In this document: positions 1-11,156 of the stretch, in pieces | Layout: every line of letters begins with the position of its first letter | How positions within the stretch are numbered: the first letter of the stretch is position 1 | Assembly: GCA_036429605.1 (NCBI GenBank) | Contig: JAVFKD010000004.1 | Span: forward strand, 1,488,001-1,552,000 | Origin: Cladobotryum mycophilum | Taxonomy: Eukaryota; Ascomycota; Sordariomycetes; Hypocreales; Hypocreaceae | Reading direction: 5' to 3' | Length of the DNA: 64,000 bases | The notes under the pieces: model-generated | Told to the model about the DNA's origin: nothing | Database searches by the model: none | Seen by the model: only the letters and a program-made list of their open reading frames with translations | Program-made: the position numbers and the translations under genes

Positions 1-326
1 GGAGCATTCTCATCAAACTCCGAGGGCTTTGATGGGTCCGCCCCATAATGGAGAAGGACCTGAACAATCTGGCCTGCATTATTCTTCGTTCTTGATGCGG
101 CCACCCAGAGTGGCGGTCGAGATGGGGTTCCGGTTGGGTCGACTCCGTTTGGATCAGCGCCATTTTGGAGCAGCATCCGAACCTGCTTGTAATGGCCGTT
201 CCATGCAGCCACTCCAAGTGGAGTTAACTTTGACTTGGGGTCCACAGCATTGAGTTCTTTTTCTTTACCCACTAGGTCGCTTGCATTGAGTGTTCCATTC
301 TTTGCCTTGTCGTAGATCGACTCCAT
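1..326 (-). CDS. Ankyrin-repeat protein, N-terminal part (runs off left edge)
   Basis: Reading the minus strand from the ATG at 326, the frame stays open to base 1, so only the first 108 or so residues are visible. It starts MESIYDKAKNGTLNAS and then shows ankyrin repeats: a consensus-like LTPLGVAAWNGHYKQVRMLL followed by NGADPNG, then PPLWVAASRTKNNAGQIVQ and LLHYGADPS. Such proteins are protein-interaction scaffolds; no other domain is visible in this part, so the specific role cannot be said. The start is supported by being the first ATG before a plausible repeat array with no signal peptide. The rest of the gene lies to the left of the window. Confidence 0.8.
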   Translation of the reverse strand, partial: MESIYDKAKNGTLNASDLVGKEKELNAVDPKSKLTPLGVAAWNGHYKQVRMLLQNGADPNGVDPTGTPSRPPLWVAASRTKNNAGQIVQVLLHYGADPSKPSEFDENA

Positions 327-2444
327 TGTGGGTAGGGTCGTAGAAAAGACCCTAAACAGGGGCTGAGAATCAGGGGTAGCAGAACACCGCACGGATTTTA
401 TATAGGAACTGGTAGTAAAGTATTTTTGGACACGAGAAAACGAATTTTGGGCAAGAGGCCCCATCTTGGCAGGCCTTTTCTATTTTTTTCTACACTCCTC
501 ATACGTAGATGTTCTGTCTCCATATTGGGTGAATGGAAATCTGCCTGATAGTTGACCTTGGGCATTGAGCCGCATCAGGTGAAGAGCGCTAGGACCACTG
601 CGGTCTCGTCTCAGGCCCCGAGCTTCACGGGCATCCCTTTTCGGTGACTCCAACGATAGTCTCTCCCTATCATGCGGCTGAAAGTAAAATATTTCATAGC
701 AGAGAGAGGTCGGATAGCGTAGGCGTCCCATCATCGTGATCTTCGCCGTGATCATAAAGTACCCCAATAACCGGTGTGCAAACGTAACCAAACAAGCATA
801 GCGCATGCAACAAACTCCCAATAGAATGAGAGATGGGTGAAATAGCAGTTCTATTCCATGCAAGATCTTACCGGTTAATAAAAGTCATCCCTGCTCAGAG
901 CATTTGATACAAGAAAACACAGTCCCAAGAAATGTGCCACACACCATGGTATGAAGCAGCAGAGCCGCAAAGGTATCTTGACACATTCTCTCCTTTCCAC
1001 CGTGGGTTAATTCCGCGGCATCAGCCGGGATCATCGTCATGCTACATCCAAGGTACTGATAGTGGTGACCCTGCAGGAGGAGGTCAAACTTTGAGTATGG
1101 TGGATGCTATACTCTGTATGACGTTATAATATCCCTCGTTCTCGAATCCCTACTATCTTCCTAATTGGACGTTGGGGTGAAAGCATGGCTAGAACCCGTA
1201 AAAACCAACGAATCACAACCTGAACTCTTGCCGTCGTTGAGGCCCAATTCAGGCGAACATCCTGCCCCTCAGTGCCCAACTCGGTGATACGACTTGTTTG
1301 AAGCCGGCACGAGATGATTTATCATCTTGAATCTGTAATTTGTAAAATCTAAGCGCAGGATTAAAAAATATTTTCATTGGATCCGATTAATGAACTATGC
1401 GTCACAACCTAGGTCCTAGATATCAAAGGGAATATGATGGATGACTTAGGGTAGCGATTCGGTCAGCATTCCGTTAACGCCCTATTAAGGCGACCAGGCA
1501 AAGACCTCATGTGATGTCCAATGTCTCAGTTTGTCTCCATATAAGGTACGTGGGGTCGCATCTAGGGTCTGGTCCCATCTACTCGGTGGGTGGCACATAA
1601 CGCTACTGATCAAATACATTAGCCAAATCTTCATATATGATACGAACGGTTGTTGCGGGGAAATCAACGCTGCCACGTCAGTGAGACGCTCTGTGTTCTC
1701 TTTCAAACAATAGTTTGCCAGCCAATTAGAGCAGAGACACAGAGCCGCAATCCTCATGATCCCTGTCTAAACACCAAACGTTGATAGACGATTCCGGAAT
1801 TGTCCAGTCCATCTAGACAGGACATGGGGATGTGTTAGCCTCACCTCCTGGCAGTGAAAGAGGTCGCCTGAAAATCGCCTTGGGCAGCATCACCCTCTGT
1901 AGCTAAACCTTGCTATCCGCTGACTCAACTTCCATGGGTTGCCATGGTGCAGCTAGCATAGATTCAACTATCCTATCTAGTCCAGCATGCCACCTTCGGA
2001 CTGCATACGATCCTCCGCGACGTCATCGGGCAGCCATGTCTGCTGGCTTAGCTACAAGCGTGCGGCATGTATTCATGACATCTGCCGTGCTTGTTGATGG
2101 TCTTTAGCTGTCTGACCCAACCAGTCTCCTGGTCTTAGTGTGAGACGGAACTCACTATCCGAGTGCTCATTTTGGCATATTTTGGGCAATTGGATACTAA
2201 GGACACAACACTCTAAAAATTCACTGATGCGTCGTCGAAAGACGAATATCAAGCACTTGCAGAATGGATCTAGAGAATGGGATTCAAAGGATAATTATAT
2301 GGATCCGGCCACCGGCCACATAACCCCCCTTTCAACCAACAAAGACAAGACCAGCCCCTTAATTTCTACCATCCTGACCTAGAATGACACCTTACGCGAA
2401 CATCTTGTCTTGGTTCTCTAGAATCTTCCAAGCATGTGCTTTTG
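327..2444. other. Intergenic, no supported gene
   Basis: About 2.1 kb between the ankyrin gene (its promoter lies at the left end) and the 3' end of the interrupted protease gene. Only short open frames on both strands were seen, none with a recognisable motif or coherent splice structure. No terminal repeats or tRNA-like folds were noticed. Confidence 0.6.
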
Positions 2445-3130
2445 CTATTGGCTTAGTGAAAGCAAAACAGATTGAAGCCATCCTTCGCATTCTACTATTA
2501 CTTGAGCTGCGTACGTGCAAAGGCGAGATGAGTTACGCACCTTTAGCGGAGTTCCTTTCAGATGTTTCTCAAATGAGACTTCTGGAGTGTCCAAACATCC
2601 CATCTCGATATCTAGTTCGTTGATTTCTGACTCTCCCATTCGAAGTTCTTGAAGTTGATCAGTGCCATTTGAGCTTTTGACAGTCAACAATATATAAAAC
2701 CCGCTGGGATTCTTTTTCTTGTCCGAGACCATTCGTAGGAAACAGAATTCTTCCAGAGTATTGGTTAGAGTGACCCTTTTCCTCATAAAGTCCCATAAAA
2801 CCCATCGATTTTCCTTCGAATGTGGCCAATCCGGCGGGAATCGAAACCGAAACACATACCGGGAGGATGCGGGATTTCTGATACTTGACGGGGGTGCATA
2901 CGCAGGAAAGATATCAAAGCTGGTAGCCAACCCGTCATAGCACAGTCGCACCCAGGCAAACTCTTCCTCTGGCTGAAAACGAAGATACAGACCATCCAGG
3001 GTTGGTTTTGGATACTTTGCAGGAGATACTTTCAATGACTTGTCCCGGAAGCCAATTCCGAGCCAATGAAAGGTTTGTTCCAAAACCTTTTCGGTGAGAC
3101 GGGCCCCTGTGCTTCCTCGGCCTGCCTGCC

Positions 3131-3138
3131 TGGGGCCG
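3131..3138. repeat. Target-site duplication, left copy
   Basis: TGGGGCCG, directly abutting the left end of the hAT element; identical to 6427-6434. Eight bp is the duplication length typical of hAT elements. Confidence 0.97.
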
Positions 3139-3158
3139 CAGGGCAGCATCCCGATCAA
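3139..3158 (+). repeat. hAT terminal inverted repeat, left
   Basis: CAGGGCAGCATCCCGATCAA, a perfect 20-bp inverted match to 6407-6426. It begins CAGGG, as is common for hAT termini. Confidence 0.97.
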
Positions 3159-3411
3159 TCAAGTCAAGTTTGCCACCTTAACTTGCGAGACTTGATGACC
3201 GCGAGGGCCAGACTTGTTAGACTTGCTAGAATTGATTGAACTTGGTAGGCTTGATAGGGCGAGACTATTCCCAACAGGTCAAGGTCATGTAATGCTGTAA
3301 TACTGAATTTCTCTTAGTGTTGAAGTGTATTTTGTCAAGTGAAGCTATTCATAACCGATCAATACTATCGTGGGACTCTGGTATCCAGATTTCTTTGGTG
3401 TTGAAGCTGAT

Positions 3412-6073
3412 TTATACACTGCCTGGCCTTTTTGGTATAGCAAAGCCGCCCCCAAGCGAAATTGCACCAGTCCGTAGCCAGTTCTTCAAGCATTGTAGCA
3501 TCTCGAGTGTTGACGACCTCATTGAGAGCCGTTGAGATGATAGCGTTAGCTTGCAGAGGCTGAAGGCTCTCTCGCAGTCTGCTGCCATCGCGGGAACTGC
3601 AAGCAAGTCTAATGCAAGCTTGCTAAGGGTTGGGAAGGCCTGCTGCTGTGATATCCACCATTTAACAGGATCTTCAACGCCTTGCAAATCAAGGTCAAGG
3701 TATTTTTCTAGCTCTGAGATATTATTAAGTGGCTGGGCCTTGCTCTTTCCAAGCCATTGCTCATAGGGATCATTTTCCTTTACCCGTAAAGCTACCGTCA
3801 AGAAATCCTCGTTATTTGAAGGCTGATTATATATATTAGTATCATTGTCATGAGAGTACCAACGCTCCCAGTAGTTCGTAAGGCTCTTCTTAGCATCACG
3901 AAGCCATATCAACTGCTCATCGCTATCCCACATTCGCTCAAGCCATCGAATATTATATTCAGGATTGAGGATTATTGCTGCAGCAAAAAGAGGTGATTCC
4001 CCAAGCCGAATATAATAGTCATTGAGCTTTTGCCATGCAATTGTAATAGAAAGTCGAAGATATGCTTTGGAGCTCTTTCGAAGGGAAGAGTACTGCTCAG
4101 ACTGTAATGTAGAGCTTAAGTATTCTTCTCTTGTGTGTACAGGGAGTGTGGTTATTATATTCGTTCGAGAGGATCGTGATCTTGGGCTTTGAGGCCGTAA
4201 CATTGATTCGAGGCGGGAAACAGTTCGTTGAGAGCGACGAGGTTCAGCAGATAGTGCGATTTGCATTTGGCTTTCAGTCTCTTCGATTTCCTCGTCAGTT
4301 GGCGATGTATATATAGCTTTCCAATCCTCAAGGTGTTGAAGCAGAAACTCAATGCCGGCTAGAACCTCCCAAAGGCGCCCATGGCTACCTCCTTTACCCC
4401 ATCCTTGACAACGCATTGTTTGCATATATAGAGGTTCAAGGATTGCCTTGATCTCTATTAGAATTCGCCAATCCTCATGACTGAGAACATCATCCTGATG
4501 GATACACATCTGAGGGTTAGTACCAAACTGATGATCGTTGATGAAGGCTTGGATGTGTGCCCGCTTGAGAAGAGCACGTTCGATCATTAGATATGTAGAA
4601 TTCCACCTTGTCTCGTTGTTTGTAACAAGCTCAAGCTCTCGAGATGATACATCTGATAAAGTAAAGACACCATCATCATTAACTTCTTCGGCTGCTTTCT
4701 TGAATTGCTCGCTTCGTTGAGGCGAGGCCCGAATAAATGTAACGATATTATGAAGCTTTCCAACAGGGCCTTTCTTTCTCCAATGACGAAGATCATCATC
4801 AAGGCGATCGGCCATATAATAAAGCTGTGACTCTTGCTCAAAGGCTTCACTGTCTTCGTGATATAAAAAAGCACGGCCAACGAGATTGAGAATGTGGCCA
4901 TAACATCGCATTCGCCTCTCTTCTGCATCAATTGAAGTCATCCGCGGGTCCAGTTGATGAAAGAGACTTCGAGTACAGGTATCGTTATTTGAGGCATTGT
5001 CAGATATAACGGTACCGATTCGATTGTTAATATCCCAGTCTTGTATAGCCTGTAGAAGGGTATTTGCAAGATTCTCTCCAGTATGAGCTCCTGATTGCTG
5101 CCGAAGAGCAAGAAGGCGTTGTTGTTGCTTTCCACTATGATCAAGGAAGTGTCCTGTAACAGCCATTATCGCGAGTCGATTCGGTGAGGTCCATAGATCA
5201 AACCCAAGATGTATTCTTGTAATAGCGTTATGCATCTCGGCTTGAATGATTCCTTTCTTTGAGTTGAATAAGGACTTGAGGCTATGCCGCTGTCTTGTTC
5301 TACTCCACGAGATCTGGCTTGTTACATCGGGTTCAAGTTGGTAGCTGAATTCTCGAATATATGGATCCTCGAAGACCGAGAACGGTAGATCGTTATTGAT
5401 CAAGAAAGCAAGGAGAAGCTCTTCAAGCTTTTGTATATATGATCGTGTATGAAGCGTCTCTTTATTCCGAGGTCGTTTGAACGGAGCAGGGGTAGTATTA
5501 GCTTGTGAGCTAGAAGATGAGTCGGTTATATTATGCTCTTCGATACGGTGTTTCTTTTTGAGATGATCAGTTGTAGCAGTTGTTGCCGCTGATTTGAGAG
5601 GCTTAAGGAGGCTCCCATCTTCATCACATCGTCGACATATCCAAAACACATCGCCTGCACGATATAAATCAGTATGCAAAGGTATATAATATAAGAAGGG
5701 ATTTTTTATTTTAGGAGGAGATACCTGGCTTGTTATCCGCAAGAATCTCCTGAACAAAGAGCCCTTCCTTTCTGATCCAGCTTGTACGACCTCTTGACCC
5801 CTTTCTTGATATCATTTCCTCAAGGACAAAGCGGCGGCCTCGCCATATTGCAGTCGGGAGGTTCTCGATTGTATCGCGGCCGTTGGGGTTAAAATCGGAC
5901 AATGGGGTAACTTGCGATGCAGTAGCGAATTGCGAATGAATACTAGAAGGGCGCGATGCCCCAAAAACCGTCAGGCTCATTGGTATTGAGGGCGTATGTG
6001 CGAAGGAAGGTATGTTGTTGTGACGTTGATGTGGCGGATACGCATCGCGATTTCGTGTTATTGGTGTTATCAA
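3412..6073 (-). CDS. hAT-family transposase
   Basis: Two exons, 6073-5725 and 5654-3412, with a 70-bp GT-AG intron; joined they encode 863 residues. Splicing produces ILADNKPGDVFWICRRCDED, which restores a BED-type zinc finger: the CRRC pair followed by DHLKKKHRI. Then come the RNase H-like core, with FDLWTSPNRLAIMAVTGHFL holding the first catalytic Asp region and VISDNASNND the second, and the C-terminal hAT dimerisation region with LALDLLAVPAMAADCERAFS. Length and domain order match autonomous fungal hAT transposases, and there is no stop or frameshift. The start could instead be the internal Met of MSLTVFGASR. It acts in the nucleus, cutting and pasting the element through its terminal repeats. 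Confidence 0.95.
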
Positions 6074-6135
6074 ATTCCTAATAGCTGATGTGTATGTTAC
6101 TTAGTAAAGAAAAGGAAAAAGAAAAGATAACAATA

Positions 6136-6208
6136 GCTTATATGGTTTAGTGGTATAACGCTTGGTCATTTAGGCTAAGAAGTGCAGGTTCGAATCCTGT
6201 TATGAGCG
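6136..6208 (+). tRNA. tRNA-like gene inside the hAT element; anticodon undetermined
   Basis: The 73-nt stretch folds as a cloverleaf. The acceptor stem GCTTATA pairs with TATGAGC (seven pairs, one G-T); the D arm is three pairs around AGTGGTAT; the anticodon stem CTTGG pairs with CTAAG (one G-T); the T arm GCAGG/CCTGT closes the loop TTCGAAT. Box A (TGGTTTAGTGG) and box B (GGTTCGAATCC) match RNA polymerase III promoter consensus, and TTTT follows 5 nt downstream. The oddity is the anticodon loop: TCATTTAGG is nine bases rather than seven, so no anticodon can be assigned. It may be a captured, degenerate tRNA or a tRNA-derived sequence. It lies between the transposase start and the right end of the element, transcribed away from the transposase. 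Confidence 0.6.
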
Positions 6209-6406
6209 TAAATTTTAATTGTATCATCGTAAGGTGATATAATTACAATTTTTTGCTATTTTTAGCATCGGAATAACTATAATCCGTAAAAAAATCCTAC
6301 CCTATACTTGTCAAGTCTATCAAGTTTTGGACTTTTTAAACTTGACTGATTGATAATTGGGAATAGCCTCACTTGATTGATTGATTGATAGACTTGATGA
6401 CTAGAC

Positions 6407-6426
6407 TTGATCGGGATGCTGCCCTG
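6407..6426 (-). repeat. hAT terminal inverted repeat, right
   Basis: The reverse complement reads CAGGGCAGCATCCCGATCAA, identical to the left end at 3139-3158. Confidence 0.97.
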
Positions 6427-6434
6427 TGGGGCCG
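6427..6434. repeat. Target-site duplication, right copy
   Basis: TGGGGCCG, identical to 3131-3138, immediately outside the right terminal repeat and within exon 3 of the protease gene. Confidence 0.97.
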
Positions 6435-7240
6435 TTGTTGCTGAAAGCGATTTTTCGTCAGAATAGTTATGCGTGCATACCGGATGGATGTAGAGAAGCG
6501 CTTACTGGATACAGATGGCGGTGTCATGGCCTTTATATGCAATAAAGACCGGTGATCCACTCAATCCCTTTTGTGTAGCAACGTCATACTCCAAATGATC
6601 AGGGCGGCTGGCCAAACAACAGCCAGTACTAATATCTGGTGTCCCTGCGGCAGTCGCTTCTCGGTAGCCGCCCACAGTTAACTCTTCATTGTAAAGGTCA
6701 TCATAAGCAAGCTTCAAAGAAAAGCCAAAACCTCGAGGGCTCTCATCCTTTCTTGGGATCAAAATAACTCCCCAGTCAACATCCGGGTTACTGACCTCTG
6801 GATGTTCTTTGTAAGAAGGGGAGATGAGCACTTTCCAGTCAGAGGACGAGGTGACAGCAGGAGGCGGGTGTATCTCTATATTTGTGGACAAATCTCCCTT
6901 TTTATCGATGAGGTTGTGGCCGGCCGTCATGAGGACATGATATTCCGTGTCAGGGATGTTGACATAGAAGCCAGTTCCAGATCTTTCATCTATATCTCAC
7001 ATCTCAATGTCAGATCTATCCTACTCCAATATGCAGAAGCAGGGAGCAGGAGAAGGGGGCGTCAGGGGACTGATTGGACAATAACAAACCTCCTTGCATG
7101 AATTTGAGCTTCACAATCCACTCCGATCGGGTTTGGTTCTGGGAAAACTGCAATCCACCTCGTTCCTCAGCCCTCGGCAGCCTGTCCCATGCAACATCAT
7201 AGAGTTCCGGATTGAGCTCGAACCCAGACTCAGAAGCCAT

Positions 7241-7726
7241 GGTTCGTCAAGGGCGATGCCTATGGATGAGATGAATGCAAGCGAAATTGCGGGGTATGCA
7301 GCCCAGAACCGTCAGACTGACAAAGGCGTTTTGTGAAATGGAAAGAAAAATAGGTATCAGGGATTTTGGGCATAAATGGGAACGCGGAGGTCAGGCTGCG
7401 TGCACTTGGAGGAGCTGCAGGAGTTGGCAGGGCGGGCTAGTCTTGCGACCCCCTTTGAACTTTCTGGGTTGCATGACCGAAATTGATGCCCAACCAGTCT
7501 GCACTATGAGGCAAATTGAACGCCACTCTTGGGAAACCGTAGTTTTTTAATGGTCAGCGGCTTAATCAGAAGGCAACTGATTGTCTAGAAGACACCATAA
7601 ATACGTGTCTAAAAAACTCCTTGGCTTCTTCTACCACATCGACTACACAGCCCGATAGCATCTTCCTCCTGAGCCCTGAAAAGTATTACAACACTTTCCC
7701 CCACAGATCCATCACAGCTCGACTCA
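7241..7726. promoter_or_regulatory. Divergent promoter region, protease / lectin-like gene
   Basis: 486 bp between two gene starts that point away from each other. No clear TATA box or known operator was identified, and the short open frames here carry no motif. Confidence 0.4.
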
Positions 7727-8703
7727 ATGGCTCTCACTCCCCAGTACGTGGCTCAATATCTAAACGCAGCCGCCGGCGCGATTCCTCTCGATCAAACCGG
7801 CCTCTATCTAGTCGCCGAGGAGGATGATACTTTATTCGAACAGTTCTGGACAGAAACCGAGCTTGCAGACCAAGTCTACATCGCCTCGGGAGTCAAGGAA
7901 GGGACTCCAGTCTTATATCTCTTAAGTAAAGATGAGGTAAATTTGTGAAAATCCATGCACGCTCTCTCAAACAAACTGGCGGAACTTGTCTGACTTCCCT
8001 CTCAGCGAGGCGTCTTTTATCTCGATACGGAGAACACTCTTCAATATTCCACGTATGATGCGGAAGAAGAGGAGTGGGAGGAAACCGCGTTCAAGGGTGA
8101 CGGTCAAATTACCACCCATTCGTCGAGCCGATTGAGTGGCACTTTTTTCGAGGGCGGCAAGCTCGTGTTCTTCGAAGCCCCGTCTGGCCAGTTTCAGAGT
8201 GTTCACTTCCTGGACGACGGAACTTCGAAGCTACTTCCCCCATTACCGTTAATATTCGGTCGGGGACTCCTCATCATACTAGCGTCTCGGATGACAATGC
8301 CCTACACTTGATCTATATCCATCAAGATGGCCATCTCCACCATCTCACCAGAGGTTCTGAAGCCACTGAATGGCAGGGTACGTTCCCCCCCCCAACTTTT
8401 ACCCCTACTGTTTATCCAGAAACAGGCTAAGAATCAGCAGACAATGTTCTTCCAGGAACACAATTCAACAATAGCAAAATCACCAAGTTCGTGGCCGTTC
8501 CAACCAGCAGTTCCACTTTCCAGATCGGCGTTCTCACTGCTGAGGGGAAATTGACCTGGGTTGACGAGCAAGGGACAAGAGATGAGATAGGGACCATCAA
8601 AGAGGGTCGATTGATTCCCAAGTCAAGCGAAGAAAACACCAGAGCCATGATGAGGCTGATGGAGGGTGCAGTCAACTCGGCTACGGGATCCCAGAAACGC
8701 TGA
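7727..8703 (+). CDS. Putative lectin / beta-propeller-like protein
   Basis: Three exons, 7727-7936, 8006-8377 and 8441-8703, with canonical GT-AG introns. The sum is 845 nt, one short of a multiple of three. The frame moves by one base near 8220-8230, between SVHFLDDG and EATSPITVNI, so either a base is missing from the assembly or the gene is broken; adding one base gives 281 residues. The translation is a series of short strand-rich units with aromatic and acidic positions (DQTGLYLVAEED, RGVFYLDTENTLQYSTYDAE, NALHLIYIHQDGHLHHLTRG), which resembles fungal fucose-lectin-type six-bladed propellers, but no diagnostic residues can be confirmed. No signal peptide is seen, so a cytoplasmic lectin is the best guess. 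It is transcribed divergently from the protease gene. Confidence 0.55.
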
Positions 8704-9159
8704 TGGTAGAAAGGGGGTGGTAGACTGGCATTTGGTTGCCTTTTACACGAAAGAGATTGGGAGTTCTGTAATTGAACAGATTGTTTGAATGCTGTCCTTA
8801 TCATTAACGTGACACAAGCGGATAGACAGTAACAGCTATTCGCTTCCATCTATCTATGCAAGAAATAAGAGCACTGGTGGTGTGTGAGGAAGCAAGATAT
8901 AATAAAAATAGATTAGTATTGCAAGGGCGATGGAATTGACAAAAACAAGAGATGTGTTCGGCGAGTGTAGAACCCAAGTCCCCTGGCTGGGACATAATCT
9001 TTTTCAACCCGTCATCCCATCGCATTGATCTACTAATGTTGTCAGTTGGTCAAGAGACATCATGCCACTTTTTAGGCTTGAAGAATAAATTGGTCAGAAA
9101 CAGCCTTCGAGTTTTAGGATGAGGTCTTCGAAGCCTCTGTTTTAAACTCCACATCTTGC
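8704..9159. other. Convergent 3' region, no gene seen
   Basis: About 450 bp between the stop of the lectin-like gene and the stop of the MFS gene on the opposite strand. It should contain both 3' UTRs; nothing else is evident. Confidence 0.5.
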
Positions 9160-11156
9160 TTATGTTTCTTTTGTAGAAGATGCGAATCGACTCATTTTTC
9201 GAATACGCGGTCCAAACCGAAAAAATATATAGCTTATTACTAGTTAGATAACTTCGGGCTTGTTACACAATTCCATGCGGGCCTCAAACTTACGGAAAGG
9301 GGAGCATAGTGACGGTTAAAAACGCGAGTAGGGATGTTGCCCATTGGTATCCGAGCGCTTCGTACACTGATATTTGAAGTTAATACATGCTAGCATCGTG
9401 CGTAGGAGGGTCTAGGGTGGAATAGCTTACTCTGAATTCCGAAAAGGGGAAGACCGCAGCGAAACTGCTCCGCAGAAATGCGTTCGCAGCCAACGCGCTG
9501 GCAGCATACAAGGGATATGCATCGACTAAGAAAGTCAGTATTCCCTGAAATACAAGGAACACACTAATTGGTTCAGATTTCCGTTAGTATATGTCTCCTT
9601 GTGGCTTAAGAGTTGCATATATCCATACCCAAGCCCAAAGAAAAAGCTTCCCACAATCGGCATGATCCAGTGCACCTAGTCCACAATTGGAGTCAGCTGG
9701 CATAGAACAGGACCCCAAGAGAATGAGTTTGACTGTGAGCAAATGACGATTCACGTACCGTTGCTGTGCTGCTCCAACCAAACCAAAAAAGACCAATTGT
9801 AATGCAAGGTGCACCTAGAATCGCTGGAGGTAGTCGAAACTCCGGCAAAAACTCCCGACCTCCTCCCGCCGAGTGATTTCGGATAAGCCTCTTTAAGTTC
9901 CATCTCCATAACGGATCCAATAGGGCCCCAACCATAGTCCCGGCAAGTTGGCCGAGAAACGTTAAACCCACCTGCCAAAGATTGAAACCATATATGTGGG
10001 AGAATACTAGGGGAAATGCACCGAAAAAAGGTATAGAATGCCGATCGTGAGAGCTGTGTAGATGCATAGACAGAGACACATAGGTTCATATGCCAGCAAT
10101 AGGAACGGGCGGTACATTGATTTTGCCACTGCTTGCTGGAATGAGGTTGCTGCAGCTGGAACCGTAGTTACCTCCTTGCTGGCTGTGGCATGCCGTCCAA
10201 GAGCCCTCATTCGGAGAATCACAGGCGCATAAGTTTCTCTCATGAAAATAATTGTGACAGCCCATAATGAAGCACTCCAAATGATGAGCACGTAAAACGA
10301 CCACCGCCTAAGCAAAGGTCAGTCGGCAATGCAGCACCTATAGCAATTAGTATAGAAAGGAGCCTTACCACGATACAAAGGAGTTAATAAACCCTCCAAT
10401 GAGTGGCCCTAGAACCGGGCCAGCAAATGGGGTGGCCGTGTATATCATCATTGGAAACTGAAGTGTGTCTCGAGAATATAAGTCGGCAATTGTACCTCCG
10501 GCGACGCTCTGAAAAGCAGCGCTGCTGAGACCGCCTAGTAGTCGACCAACCAGCATTGTAGCAAGGTTCTGAGCAGTTGCACATGGAATTAACCATATTG
10601 TAAACAGTCCCAGGGATACTATGTATATGGGACGGCGTCCATAAATCTATTGGATACGTGAGACGGGAACTAGAATTTCCTGTTGAGGTCGGGAGTTGGT
10701 TACCTCTGAAATCGGGGCTACCAGCATTGGTCCAAGCCCCATGCCAAAGATGAATAAGGATAGCCCTACCGTCACAGCCAGCTCTGATGCGTGGAACTGA
10801 ACGGTGATCTGGTTGTAGGTGGACGAATATAATGCAGAGGTGCAAGTTCTGCCAACCCAATAAGCATATGTATTAGCAAGCATTCTCCAGTTGCTGTAAA
10901 CGCGGTGAGATTAGGAAGACTGCACATACACACAGAGAGAGCTACAGGAGACAATTGAGACCATGACCCATTTCTGCCAGCTCGGAAAATTTCGAGGATT
11001 TTCTAGGTTATCGCGGTGATTCCAATCAGCGGTGGTTGCATCACTTGCTACTTCTCTGTGATTCGATTCGCTATTTTCGTCATTTTCAGAGGCGCTAGAT
11101 CCGAATTGTGGGATCGGTAGAGTGCTATCCTCTGGTGTGAACTGGGAGGGAGACAT
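9160..11156 (-). CDS. MFS drug/metabolite transporter (DHA1-type)
   Basis: Nine exons on the minus strand: 11156-10930, 10848-10704, 10646-10369, 10307-9759, 9675-9629, 9563-9431, 9366-9294 and 9232-9160, all with GT-AG introns (the 10307-9759 exon and the next-to-last ones carry the irregularities below, and the listed blocks are all that could be placed). The sum is 1525 nt; two single missing bases bring it to 508 codons plus stop. The shifts lie at a T6 run (10024-10029, inside GILYLF/FGAFPLVF) and a T4 run near 9441-9444 (in VFPF/FGIQ). A cytosolic N terminus leads to NPRNFPSWQKW, the entry to TM1 in this family; GRRPIYIV is the loop 2-3 signature; LVGRLLGGLSSAAF, the GPVLGPLIGGF motif C, and LVDAYPLYAASALAANAFLR near the end are typical of polyamine/multidrug exporters. 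It is a plasma-membrane proton antiporter by family. It lies next to the epimerase and Zn2Cys6 genes, suggesting a small metabolite or detoxification cluster. Confidence 0.85.

Larger units (their letters stand above)
3139..6426 (-). mobile_element. Complete hAT DNA transposon, 3288 bp
   Basis: Bounded by perfect 20-bp inverted repeats and flanked by perfect 8-bp direct repeats (TGGGGCCG). It carries one transposase gene on the minus strand (open over its full length) and a tRNA-like gene on the plus strand near the right end. Both ends hold repeated copies of AGACTTG/CAAGTCT-type words, and a GGGAATAG word occurs about 70 bp from the right end and inverted about 130 bp from the left end; such subterminal repeats are usual binding sites for hAT transposases. 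Perfect duplication, perfect repeats and an open transposase all suggest a recent insertion. It sits within an exon of a serine-protease gene. Confidence 0.97.
2445..7240 (-). pseudogene. Trypsin/V8-like serine protease gene split by a hAT insertion
   Basis: Minus-strand gene, exons 7240-7090, 6989-6506 and a third exon that begins at 6440, is interrupted at 6427 by the transposon, and resumes at 3130. Removing the element and one copy of the 8-bp duplication gives 1335 nt, an open frame of 444 codons plus stop. Visible motifs: an SGTGFYV stretch before LMTAGHN (catalytic His of the chymotrypsin fold), a DVDWGVI segment likely to hold the Asp, and GLSGSPVFI with the catalytic Ser; TAICIHNNGP follows and crosses the insertion point. 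The C-terminal 200 residues are unrecognised. Intron 1 is 7089-6990; intron 2 is 6505-6441 with a CTGAC branch-like sequence. The catalytic triad lies upstream of the insertion, so a truncated protein could still be made, but the C-terminal third is cut off. No secretion signal is obvious at the N terminus, so an intracellular location is likely. Confidence 0.85.

Noticed and set aside
8200..8240. A 32-bp intron that would rescue the lectin-like frame
   Set aside because: It would fit by phase but is shorter than credible fungal introns; a single missing base is the simpler explanation.
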